From: Triparma columacea
Taxonomy: Eukaryota; Sar; Bolidophyceae; Parmales; Triparmaceae
Direction of reading: 5' to 3'
NCBI GenBank assembly: GCA_030267965.1
Contig: BRYA01000245.1
Coordinates: forward strand, 22,073-86,072
Length of the DNA stretch: 64,000 nt
Part shown: in pieces, positions 11,698 through 23,190 of the stretch
Layout: the number at the start of each line of letters is the position of its first letter
Position numbering within the stretch: the stretch's first letter is position 1
Notes under the pieces: model-generated
Told to the model about the DNA's origin: nothing
Seen by the model: only the letters and a program-made list of their open reading frames with translations
The model's database searches: none
Position numbers and translations under genes: made by a program

Positions 11698-14600
11698 ATG
11701 ATGTCAAACGACGAACTAACGATCGAAGGCGAGGACTCCAGCGCCAATCTTCTCGCCGTTATAAGGGCGAAGGATGACACGATAGCGGAGCTCAAGCGAA
11801 AGCTTGAAAGCCTGGCAAGCCTAGGGGCCTTCACCATCAACGACTCCGCCGAGGCAAGTGAACTTTCCGCCAATGCTGAAGCCGCCGAAGCAGCGACTGC
11901 CAAAGCTGAAACCGCCAAAGCAGCGACTGCCAAGGATGCGACCTTCGAAGCTGCTAAGGAGTCTACTGAAGCGAACCACAAGTCCGACGAAGCCTCCCAT
12001 GCCTCTACACCCCATGTCAACGAGCTGAGTGACGGGAAAAGTTCCGCATCCTCATTCGAGGAGAAAGCAAAAGTTGCTCATGCTAAGCTGGAGGAGGCGG
12101 CGGCATCTATGACATTTAAGAAGGAGATGGGTAAATATAACCAGGTGAGGACATTTAATAGTCAGAATAAGCCGCCTGCCATCGCTTCCTTCCTCCGCTT
12201 CATTTCTACGCCACTACTTCATCCTTCGGAACTTCCACCCCCTCGACCCTTCCTCCATTTGCCTACTCCGCTTCATTTCTGCGCCACTACTTCACCTTCT
12301 GAACTTCCACCCCCTCGCCCCCCCCCTCCCCCACCACCTCAATACTAACACCGCGCATTTTTCTCCTCCGTTGCCTTTCACCCTCACATTGCAGGTGCAT
12401 AGCAATCTGACCAAAGCCCTGTATGACAGAGGGTCCAAAGAGGGACTTGTCAACTTCTCTGCAGATGTGAATATCAAGAGAGTTGAGCTTGCAGATGTCT
12501 TCCACGACACTCCCGAGAAAGTCCTGGAGAGCCTCCTTTCTGAGACCAAAGTTGGCAACCTCCGAAAGCACGTTGTCTACCAATACAGCAACAGCAAGTT
12601 AGTCTACTGGCAACACATATTGGAGAGAGGATATAAGGTTGTGGACTACCTCCTCGAGATAAAAATCCCCCCTTCAAGTGCTCAAGCCCCCCCCCCATAC
12701 ACAATGATTATTAATTCTATCAACGAGAATGAAATCAAGTTAAATCTTCCACCACTGTCACTTGAAAGACTGGAGGAAGCCATGGGGAATGTCTCGAACC
12801 GCAACGATACTACAAGAGCTTCAATCTACGGTGAGATAAGAATCAGCAACTTTACATATGGACAAGCAGCCGTGTCGTTCGGAGGAGCTTTGGAGGAAGA
12901 GGAGGAGGAAGAGTCTGAAGGGGAGTCAAGCAGTAACTTGCAAACTGGGGGCATAATGAATATGAGGACAAATAGCAAATTCAAGAGAAAAGTAAAGGCT
13001 GTGAACAGGAGGCTGACCAAGAAATGGCTAGTTTATGAATCCTTCAAGGAGATTTTTGATGGTGCAAAGAAGGTGAGAGAAGTTTTAAGGAAAGACAAGG
13101 AGCAAAGAGCTGCGAAAGACAGAGATGATCCAAATCTTTCTTTATCACATAAAATGCATACTCCACTGACCTACCCACCACTCACCACTTGTTGCAGCAC
13201 CTTGACCAGCCAGACGCTATTGATGAAAGGATGAGGAAGCATTTTGTTGAAGCTGAGATGCCAACCGCCCCTCCCCTTACTCCACAGGAGGAAGCAATGT
13301 TGGAGGGACAAAGTGCGCTAGTCGAAAAAACAAAACATGCAAAAAGGCAGAAGGAAACTCTCAAGCAGGATGTGGAGACGTTAATCTATGTAGATGAGAA
13401 GACACATTCAGTTTTTGGACTTTCAAGGTGCATGGTAGACACATCATGTGCAGAAGTTCTTGCAGAACTGTTCTTTGGACATTTCTACTCCTCCTCAAGA
13501 AGTCACAAGAGAAACAACGGGAACCTTCCAAGGAAGTTGTTTGACAGAATTGATGGCACAAGGTCGCAGCAGTATGTAGCTGGTAAGAAGCTTTTGGGCC
13601 CCTACGATCCTAGGCTTTTCAGTGGATGGCGCTGCTGGAAGGAGATGACACTTACAAATGGAAGGACCGCCTATCTGCTAGGATTTGTGCCCATGAAGGA
13701 GTATGTAGGGACAATCCGCAGAGTGAGACTCGACATCAAGTGCAAAAAGGCTGAGACAACGGGACTCTTTATCATTACCGAAATAGCCCCAATGGTCTGT
13801 TCAGTCTTTCGGGTCCAGAATGTTGATCTGAAACTTAACAATATCCCAACAGCAGTTCTGATCATGTTTGCAAAATCAAACCTGAAGCTGATGAATAAAA
13901 TCGAGGAAAAATACATGAGAAACGGGAAGATTGTTGACGCAGAGGTTAGGGAGGCACTCATCAAGAGGATGAAAAACGGCATTAAGCTCGAGCTAGACCA
14001 GAGGGAAATCTTCAGAGACCTTGAGGAATACTTTAGTGCGAGAGAAGAGGGGTGGCAATACCTCAAGTCACCTTTCAGGGGAACGAAAATGGAGATTAAC
14101 TTTCTCCAGCAGAAAAGGTGTGTAAGAAGCGTTGCCATTGGAAGGGCTACAGGAGAGGCAGATTGCTCTGCAGAGGAAGCTGTTGCTTGGTACGTTGACT
14201 TCTGCAGTAGGGAGAGAATGTCTATTCATCGTGAAGAAGGTCACCCCGCAAGGCTTGAGATTGTGAAGGGCAACGACAGGGTCAACGAAAGGGTTTTCGC
14301 TATGATCAAGAAAACCCCTTTTCCAATCTCCAACAGAGAGTTTGTGACAAAATTTTGTTGGAGGCATGAGGATGATGGCAGCATCAATGTTTGCTGGACC
14401 CCTGTAAACGACATCGTTGATTATGGATACAGAGCAAACACGGTGAGGGGAACAACAAGAGGGTACTTCCATGCTGAAAACATTCCTTCAAACACTGGAG
14501 ATATACCCAGGTGCAGGATAAAAATGAAGCAGCAAATTGATGGAGGCGGCTACGTGCCAGTGAGAATTATTAACAACCAGATTCCTTACGGCCTGTCTGT

Positions 14601-17600
14601 CATAAATGAACTTGCTGAAACATTTAATAAGGATGCTGATTTAGATAGAGAGGAAGTGGAAACTCTTTCCAAGATCATGAAGAATATGAAGCAAAGTAAT
14701 ACTGAGGATGAGGAGAAATTATGCTCCGAGGGACTGAAGTTCTATAACAAGTGCAAACTAAGCAAGCGCTTCCAGGAAATAACCTGTGCTGATCCTCTAA
14801 TCAAAATGAAAGCAGTGCACCTTGATGGAGAAAGTCTCGTCACAGGGGTTGCCACAACAGTGATCGATGCAAGCCCTGAAGATGCTGCTTCAGATCTCTA
14901 CCAGAGCCTTTACAGCCGAGCATTTCAACGCTCAGCCAAGAGCTATGGGATACTTGACTTGGAAGTGAAACACACAAACCCGCACTCTCTCTACTACCTC
15001 ACAACCAGAGATCTGGGGGTACCAGGCTTAGCCCCAAGAGAGTTTCGAACTAGAGTAATCTGGACCAGGTTCAAAGAAGGACGCATATTCCTCACTATTG
15101 TGTCCACGCAAGATCTTGATAAGGAGATTGCTTTGAAAAAAACGTCTGTCATAGGAAATACCATAAGCACTTGGTGTTTTGATCCAGTGGAGGACCTTCA
15201 TGGGATACCACAAACTACTGTGACTTTCACATCGCATGTCGACATTAAAATTGCGGTCCCCTCAATTGTGATGAACAGGCTCACTCGTAATTTTGGGGGC
15301 CAACTTTCTGACCTGCGTAAGAAGCTTGACAGGAGCTTGGAGGTGGACACCATCAAGAGGAATAACTTTGTGGAGAAGATAAAAAGGGCTACTCATGAAG
15401 TTACAGAAGAGGAGGTGGACAAATTCAAGAAGAAGATGAAGGACGTTCCTGGGGCCAAGCTTTTTGGAGACTCAATAGCCCAGACCTGGATAAAGGCTGA
15501 AAGAGGAGGAAAAGGGTGGGGCAAGTCTCAAATTACCGTGAAAGCGAGTGTTGAGGAGGTTGCTGCTTTCTTTTGGCAGGTCGATTCGAGAACGACGGTT
15601 TTTACAAAGGACGTGAACGCATTTGAAAAGATTGTGTGGGCAAAAGAAAAGATTGAGAGCAGATACAACGCTATGGAACGCTTCTACACCTACAGGATGA
15701 AGATGTTGAGAACTGGTAAAGGTACCATATTCATCTTTAGAGAGCCTGCAAAAGGCGAGAGTAACACTTTGCTCTCAAAGAATTCCAACGCCTCAGGTAA
15801 GTTAGATAAGAATATTTGACGCTAGCCTCATAAGCCTTACTCATTTGCCTTCCCTAACCCACTTCACACGTCACAGAGTTTACTTCTTTTAGATTTCGCA
15901 GGAGGGGAGAAAATACTACAAGGGTTGAGATGGCAACAACCCTAGAACTTGGAGCGAACGTGAGCAAAAATGCAACAAAGTTGACTTTGAGAGATCATCT
16001 TGCACAAACCTCGAAAGCTGGCTCCTATTTCATCAACTTGGTTCCTTCCGATGAAGTATTATCTCATGAGGGCAAAATCATCGGCGATGGCATTATGCAC
16101 CGTTTGTCCAATCACGACAAAATCAGGGAGACGAAGAATGACATCATTGAGAAGTTCATCTTAGAAAATAGGGCAGTTGGAGAGCTTACGAAGAAGTATC
16201 TCTTCATAAAACCTTTGTTATTTGCGGTCGTGAGAAATAGGCTAAACCCGGCAGCAAGGGTAAGAGGGAAGGCAGAGGTTCTGGAGGAGATGGAAGGCAC
16301 AAAGATTGGGAAGAGCTTAGCAATTAGTTTAGCTACCACCCTGACAGCAAAACACGGAGTTGACGACTGGATCCATCAATTTCCTGCACTGAAAGAGGTT
16401 GAAACAAATTTTATTTGGTTCAGACCTATGCTTGAGGCCATTTGTCTTGGTCTTCTTGGGGAAGTTAGTTGGGGGGTTAAAATGAGGGTTTGCACTGGCG
16501 CGTTAACCAGTATGGTGGATCTTCTCACTGATGTTTATGTCACCTACACTTTCTACCACGCAGAAGGAAAGAGGGCTACTTTAAGGCCTCATTCGCAAGC
16601 CTTCTTGTCTCCTTGCTTCTTCAACTATTTGTTGTCATCCTTCAGAACAAAAACATAGGATTAAAGAAGGTCATAAAAGAGTCCATTCCTGTGTTGATTG
16701 GATGCAAACCTGCAATTGATGCTTACAGGGTTTCCACTGGTGGGAAGGAAGAAGTTGGTCACGTAGTAGATGTGCAAATGGAAATCACGATTTTGAAAGC
16801 CATTGAAATGTTGTCAGAGGCCATACCAGGAGTCATCATCCAAATGATGTCAATCTTAAACACTCAGGAGACTGGTACTGGTGTGTGGATCTCAATAATA
16901 GTCTCTGCCCTTTCAACAGGTTTCATTTCCGCAACAATGAGTTATGATTGGGACACAAACCCAACAAAGAGAGAGAATATGCCAAGCTTCTACGGTTATA
17001 TACCAGCTGAAGCGAGCAAGAGGTCTATCGTTTTTATGGCACTGATTTGCGTCTCTGCTGGGAACCTTCTCATAAGGTGTTTCACGATTGTGATGTTGAG
17101 TGTCTCCAAGGTGAATTATGCCTTTACTTATATAGGTGTGGATCTAGCGATATTTTTGCTTATAAAGGTATTGCAAGGTGACTTTCTTTACCATATACCT
17201 ATTGGAGGCAAAATCGAGTATGTAGTGAGCCTTCTTTGCAGATGTATTGGAAAGATTGTCAATGACTTTACCACAATTGTTCAGCTCAGACACCCTGGAG
17301 AGATTGGAGGTCTACATTGGACTTTTGGCTTGTTCCTCACATTTGCAAGCCTTCCCATGTCAATTTTGATTTATGATGTCTCTGGTAAGGACAAACTATT
17401 GAACCTTGCCTGGTCCTTCGCTAAAATTGTTTTACCCATGAGTTTGTTCTCATTCTTCATCTTCTTCATAACAATTGATAAAAGGTACTGGGAAACGTTT
17501 TTGAGCAGGCTGCGAAGCAAAGACATGTGCGATATTCAATTCAAGCAAGCAGAAACTGACGAGACAAAAGCATTGGCCGTCTTTACTGCCTCAACTTCAC

Positions 17601-18052
17601 AATGGAAAGCATTTGAAGAAGACGTTAAGGCTTGGGTAGAAATAAACTGGTACAAGTGGGAGAGAGAAAAACCAAAATGGCTCACTGAGGCCATGAAGAG
17701 TAGAATACCTCTCGAGTTTATTCCAGAAGGTGGGAGTTCATCTCAAAGCACTGACTTCACAAGAGGGAAGTCCCCCAAGTCAAAAAGTAGGTTTGATGAA
17801 AGGATTGCACCTCTTTTGGAAATGATAAAGTTTTCTGACAAGGAACAACTTGAAGACGACAATTTTCCAGAATCACCACCAAACACAACAAATACTGATC
17901 AAAATGTTACTCTCCATTCTAAAATTCAAGCATTCAGAAATGGTCCCAAAATTACCCCAACCATTGGGTTTCTAGATGAAAACAGGGTAGATGACTCTTC
18001 AGAATTGGAACAAGAATCAGAGAGTTGGTCAAGTTCTTCCGAAGGGGGTTAG
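11698..18052 (+). CDS. START-like lipid-binding domains fused to a polytopic membrane domain (frameshifted)
   Basis: Exons 11698-12144, 12395-13072, 13198-15796 and 15877-18052. Residues 1-150 are Ala/Glu/Lys-rich and likely coiled coil. A middle part of about 225 aa ends in an acidic run. The long third exon holds at least two START-like domains: one around 14200-14600 and one at about 14800-15330, with HLDGES and HTNPHSLYYLTTRDLGVPG. The latter is clearly paralogous to the START part of the receptor kinase at 63050-63700. A third partial START-like segment spans the third intron. From about 16400 to 17520 there are roughly seven or eight hydrophobic segments. The tail is Ser/Glu-rich. START domains bind lipids; a membrane-anchored lipid sensor or transfer protein is inferred. 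The frame shifts by one base near 16570, so this allele may be broken or misassembled. Confidence 0.7.
16561..16582 (+). other. Apparent one-base frameshift in the START-TM gene
   Basis: Upstream frame reads ...VYVTYTFYHAEGK; downstream frame reads GYFKASFASLLVSLLLQLF and then stays open to the stop at 18052. The two frames overlap at the purine run GGAAAGAGGGC. Hydrophobic character continues across the change, no intron of plausible size fits, and the remaining exon phases require this correction. Either a sequencing/assembly indel or a pseudogenising mutation. Confidence 0.8.
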
Positions 18053-18115
18053 GTTGCGAAGAGTAGTGTATATTAAGATGTTGTTTGCTACAAAACCCAT
18101 GAAGCTTTGTTGCCC

Positions 18116-21100
18116 TTACTTTTTCTTTTTCGCCATCCCTTCCCCCTTGTCCCCCTTGTCTCCCTTCCTCTTCCCCCCCTTCTTCCCTCCTTCCCCCCCT
18201 CCTCCTGGTGTTACCATTTCGACCTTAAGCCTCCTGATCCCTTCCTTGTTCTCGACTCCCACGTCAACCTTGACCTTATCAAAAACCTTAACTTTCCCCC
18301 CCTCCCCCAACTCCGCCTCGTGCGGGCCGCTCATCTTCCCCTTTACCTTGACCCCATGTTCGATCCCGAACTCGTCCACCATAACCTTGACCTTAACCTC
18401 CCCCTCCCCCCCCTCCCTTACGTCCGTTACGTGTGCGTCCAGCCCCGCCTTCGGGTTGCTCTCAAAGTACGCAAGGCTGAAGAGACCGACGCTACCCCTA
18501 CCAGCCATCTGTGCGGCCCTGTGACGTCGGTTGGAGTTATCGCAGAACCCGCTCACAGCCTCCGTGCTCGCTAGCGTCCCCGGGAGGCCGCTGTACTCGA
18601 TGCTAGCGGCCAGGGCCCTGTGTAGGAGGAGGTCCGGGTACCTCCGAATGGGGCTGGTGAAGTGGCTGTAGACGGGGGCGGCGAGGCCGAAGTGCCTCCA
18701 CTCCCTGGTACCCATTGTGCCGCTGCAGAAGTACTGCGCGGGCCTCATGGAGCGGGTGCTTAAGATCCGGAGGATCTTGTTCACCATTGGGTCAGAAGGG
18801 TCCTCGGCGGCGTCGAGAGAGTCTGCGAGGGTCTTGTTGGTGGTCGGGTCGATCTTGAGTCCCCTGGTCTTCGCTTTGTCGATGAGCTCCTCGAAAGCCT
18901 CCTTCTCCGGGCTCGGGTGCCTCCTCAGCACCGTGAGCGTCGGGTAGCTCCTCAGCACCCTCTTGGCCACAGCCACGTTAGCGAAGAGCATCATCTCCTC
19001 GACCATGGAGTTGGTGTTAAAGGTCTTGTACCTCCCCACGTCGGTCGGGTTCACGTGGCTGTCGTCGAGCTTGAACTTCACCTCCACGCTGCCGAGGGTA
19101 AGGGCCCCGGCGGCGATGCGACGGTCCTTGAGGATACGAGACATTTTCATTATCCTCCTAAGCCCGCACGCGACTGTGCAGGGGTGGGGTGGGTGGGGTA
19201 GGTGGGTGGGGGGGGGGGGGGGGGGNNNNNNNNNNNNNNNNNNNNNNNNNNNNNNNNNNNNATGTTCCTTTAAACCCTTGTATCGTTCCCAAAAAGGCAT
19301 CCAAATGTCTTCCCCTCCCCCCCCCTTTAATTCCCCTCTCACCTTCACTTTGATCCTTCTCATCGTCAATCATATTCTGCGCCTGTTCGTACGTAAGCGC
19401 AGCCCTACTCCTAATAACGGATTTCCTAAAGTCCATCCCCACCACCTCCCCTTCCTCCGTAACCTTTGCCACAACGCTGAACGCGTACCTATCAACCCCC
19501 CCCCTTAAGCTGCATAAATCCGTCGTCAATAACTTCGGAAGCATATCCAACCGCCTATTAACAAGGTAAGTACTCGTGCTCCTAACGCTAGCCTCCTCGT
19601 CCATTTTACTCCCTGCCTTAACGTAATGTCCGACGTCCGCAATGTGGACACCTACCTCCCACGTACCGTCGGATAGTACTCTGCAGGATAGCGCGTCGTC
19701 AATATCCTGACATCCCGGTGGGTCTACACTGCAGACAACGTGTGTACGGTAGTCTAGTCTCTTGTCACCGGAGACCTTGGTTATCTTGTAACCTTCACCG
19801 TCCTCTGGTAGTTCAGACATGACCTCAGCGCTGAATTCCTCATGTCTAATCCCGAACGTGCTAAGCAGTGCTTGCGTTTCAGTTTCGATCTCCCCAATCT
19901 TCCCGATAACGCCCTTGATCCTCCCGACTGGTAGTCTGCTGTACCGACCCCATTTCTCTATACTTGCTACTACCCTCATACCCTTCACTTCATCACCACC
20001 ATCACGAACTAACACGTAACCAGTCCCTTTGTCCGCGGCTTTGAATACCTTTACCTTACCCTTGATTTCGTTCTCTATCCGAACCCTAGTGTCCTCCTCA
20101 GTCTCGGCTGAACCCTCGTATAAAACGTGACCTACTACACCGGAGTATGTGAAACTTCGGGCCTTGGTTACTTGGACTATATCAGCGAGGACGCCGGGGA
20201 GGATACCGGTTATGGGATCGGAGAGGGTTTCGGAGGATACTATTCCACCGACGTTCTAAGGGGGGGAATGAGAGAAGAGAGAGAGAGAAGTTACGGAAAC
20301 GAAGAGTCTGTGAGTATTTTTTTTTCCCCTTGAAAGCCGTAAAAGTAAACGTTCCCGTCCCCCCCCCTTTTTTCCTCCCAGATGTACCCTTGTTAAAAAC
20401 TCACCTCGTCTTCCTCCTTCCCTTCCTTACCCCTTTCCACCTCTTCCTCCTCTTCTCCATTTCTAATAACGACCCTAACCCAGTCTCCGTTAATATTCCT
20501 ATTCCCATTCCCCACAACAATCCTAACTTTCCTTTCCTCCCCATCTTCCCCTTTCCTTCTAACGTCTACATATCCTTTCTCGAACCCATATTGAAATGAG
20601 GAGGAGGAGGATGGAGGAACGTCAGGGGAGTATCGGAATACACCGTAACACCAATCGTTATTACCACCTCCTGTCTCTACGTTTCCCTCCTCGTCCTCAC
20701 CGGGTGAGGTATGTTTTGGGAAGAATGGTTTTGAGTCCTTAGATGTTAACTCCTCTTTAGTAGGTAGTATAGATTTAACTATTTCAGGTACCTCCTCCAT
20801 AACCTTCCTCAAGTATTCTGAGGTTCTTTTTTTACTTGTAATTACATTATCAGGGGAGGAGGTGGAAGAGGTTGAGGTAGGAGAGGGAGGGAAGTATATA
20901 CCAACATACCCTGTTTTACAGTATGTTGAAATACGTGATGAGTCCCATTTTGAGACTGTTTATTATAAGGGTGATTAGGGGAGCGCGTGGATGTGAGAGA
21001 GGGTGTGTGTATATTTCAGGGTGTGGGGTGGTGGTGTTCGATATTGCATGGTTTCTGGTGTGTCTTTATATCTTCGATATGTAAAGCAACATATTTAATC

Positions 21101-21597
21101 TCTCTCACCTGTATCCCAGTTCATAATCACGCACATCCTCTCCCTCCTCTCCCTCCTTTCCATACCCTCGTTATACCCCTTCACAAGCTCCACGAAATCC
21201 GTAGTCTCAACCCCCCCACTTGGGATTACGTACGTCAGGTTACTCACAACCGGAGGTGAGGGGTAGGGTGATAGTGTGGACGTGGAGGTCGGGTCTAAAG
21301 TTGACGATACGGTGGAATCGAGGGACGTGGAGGGAGGCTCGGTTGAGGAGTTGGAGAACTCGGAGGCGGAGGTTATTAGGGTGTGAGGGAGGTAGTAGGA
21401 ACACGCCGGGGTGTACGTCTGGGAGGGGAGAAGGGGTAAGTGGGGGTGTAATTATATGCATCTTATCTTAGCACGTCTAGTCTTTGACACGTCCACCTCC
21501 TCTACTATATACACATCTATCTACTCACCTCCTTTAATTGCTTTGATATTAGTGGTCTCCTCATGGGGTGAGGGTTGAAGGTTTGCGTGATGTTCAT
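18116..21597 (-). CDS. DIS3: DIS3/RRP44-family exosome 3'-5' exoribonuclease
   Basis: Exons 21597-21529, 21418-21109, 20955-20405, 20255-19343 and 19173-18116 give 966 aa, close to yeast Rrp44 and human DIS3. The RNB catalytic domain is unmistakable: DPPGCQDIDDAL with the conserved acidic residues, then WEVGVHIADVGHYV, YLVNRRLDMLP, LTYEQAQ, FANVAVAKRV, NKTLADSLD and YSHFTSPIRRYPDLLLHRAL. Cold-shock-like segments precede it (WCYGVFRYS..., about 20640-20440; NVGGIVSS..., from 20255) and an S1-like domain plus a Lys-rich tail follow. The nuclear/cytoplasmic RNA exosome uses this subunit to degrade RNA 3' to 5'. The first 190 or so residues are Ser/Thr/Pro-rich and I do not recognise the PIN endonuclease signature, so DIS3L-type enzymes are an alternative. 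The first two exons are the least certain. The 19174-19342 intron contains an assembly gap. Confidence 0.88.
19226..19261. other. Assembly gap (36 N) in an intron
   Basis: A run of 36 unknown bases directly after a G-run of about 17, inside the DIS3 intron 19174-19342. The homopolymer probably caused the gap. The flanking exons join in phase, so coding sequence is not obviously lost. Confidence 0.98.
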
Positions 21598-23190
21598 ATT
21601 GTCTTTCTTTCTCTTTCAATCCTGGGGTGTTAGTGGGGTGTGAATGCGGGGTGTGAATGGGGTGTGAATGTTTGTAAACATAGTACAAAAGTATGAACGT
21701 GTATATCTAAGTGAATCTGTAAGTATCCGTGTGCATCTAACCCTCGTCCCCAAGCCCTTGTCCAAGGCTTGCTTCCTGAGCCCATTTTGTCCTGAAGGCA
21801 GCACATAAGCAATGTGCATACAAGCGGTGGACAACATACACGGCACGGCAACACGAGGGTAACACGCAACGCAACAATTAGCGCGAACAGCAAATGACTG
21901 ATAAAGACAATACCACTTGGAACTGAGGGCACGGTGAAAAGACATTATAGGAGAATGGGTCGAATTGTGGATAATTATGAGGAGGGGAGAGCAGATTGTA
22001 ACACAAGAAAGCGGGAATGATGAGTGTATTGACGGTAAGGTGTGTATATAGTGTATTAATGAATGTCTTGTGTGTATTTGTCGAGAAAGGTGGATTGGAA
22101 GTGAGGAAATATTATGCCTAATTAACGTTTGAGGAGGTTAAAATGTAGTGTGTGTGACATGGATAGTACTTACTCAAATTAAAATGAATAATTAGCGTCA
22201 AATTATCACAAAATTGGGGATTAAAATGCCTGGAAGAGTTAGTGGTAGAGGTGAGGGACAGAATGAGGGAAGGGAGGGGAAGAGAGGAGGCAGTCTTTAA
22301 GGCTCTTTTTGTGTCTCTTTTGTGTCACTTTATTTGACTGTTTTTATGACGCTGTTACGGCTCTTCTTTACGGCCCTTTTGGCGGCGCTACATATGTCCC
22401 TTTAACGTGTTTTTTTGTGTCTTTCTGAGCCTTTTAATGCCTTATTTATGGCTCTTTATGCGTTGAAAAGTCTCCCGTTCAGCATTTATTTAGTTCGTGT
22501 TGCGTTGTGTTGGGTTGGTTAGTTTTCTCTTTTAATCTGCATCGCTCTTTTCTCTCTTTTTCTCTCTTTTCTCCCCCCAATAATCCCATTTATTCCACCT
22601 CAAAATCTCCATCCAGCCAGAAATCACCTCAAGAATAATTATATATTTATAGCCTATTTACACGATATTTTAGATAAGGTATGATAATATCGATATAGTA
22701 TGCAATTTTATGCATACTGTGTAGTAAATATACGCTGTCTGTACGCTATATCTCAATATTAGCCAGTAACCTTTTTAGTGGGCGAGACCATCCAAGGGAC
22801 ATTTTAGTCAGATATGCATGTATATACATATCTATATACACACACATACATACACACAAGCAATAACACCAGTGATGATTAGGCACCCTCTTTCGAACTT
22901 TAGTTTGAGAACAATATGCCTGGAATCGAACCTCCCTTCGGGGAATCCATATCAGAGGTGTGCTACTGCCTTTATGCTGTATATATGTATGTGCGTGTGT
23001 GTTGCATATCTGTGTGTGTTGCATATGCATGCGTATCGCATCATTTATATCACATTCCTTATCTTAACTTCCCTCAATTCATTCAACTACTATTTCTACT
23101 TTCATCTCCTCAACCCCTCACCACCACTCACCCAACCTCACCCAACCCCTTCCCCACCGCCCTAAACAACAACAACAACAGCACCCGTAA
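21598..23190. other. Large divergent intergenic region with simple repeats
   Basis: 1.6 kb between the DIS3 and UTP20 starts. It contains short direct repeats of GGGGTGTGAATG (21624-21670); an A/T-rich part (22030-22250); a T-rich part with recurring GGCTCTTT/GGCCCTTTT/GAGCCTTTT words (22295-22470); TA/CA/TG-rich simple sequence (22815-23035); and a C-rich tract just before the UTP20 ATG. No coding region is convincing. A tRNA-like B-box on the minus strand near 22920 was considered and not called. Confidence 0.6.
21624..21670. repeat. Short direct repeats GGGGTGTGAATG
   Basis: Four imperfect tandem copies of an 11-12 bp word (GGGGTGTTAGT, GGGGTGTGAATGC, GGGGTGTGAATG, GGGTGTGAATG) upstream of the DIS3 gene. 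Confidence 0.85.

Noticed and set aside
22910..22990. tRNA-like sequence on the minus strand with the perfect B-box word GGTTCGATTCC and a TCCC-CGAA-GGGA hairpin before it
   Set aside because: The T-stem does not pair properly, no matching acceptor stem or U33-anticodon loop could be built, so it is at most a tRNA-derived fragment.
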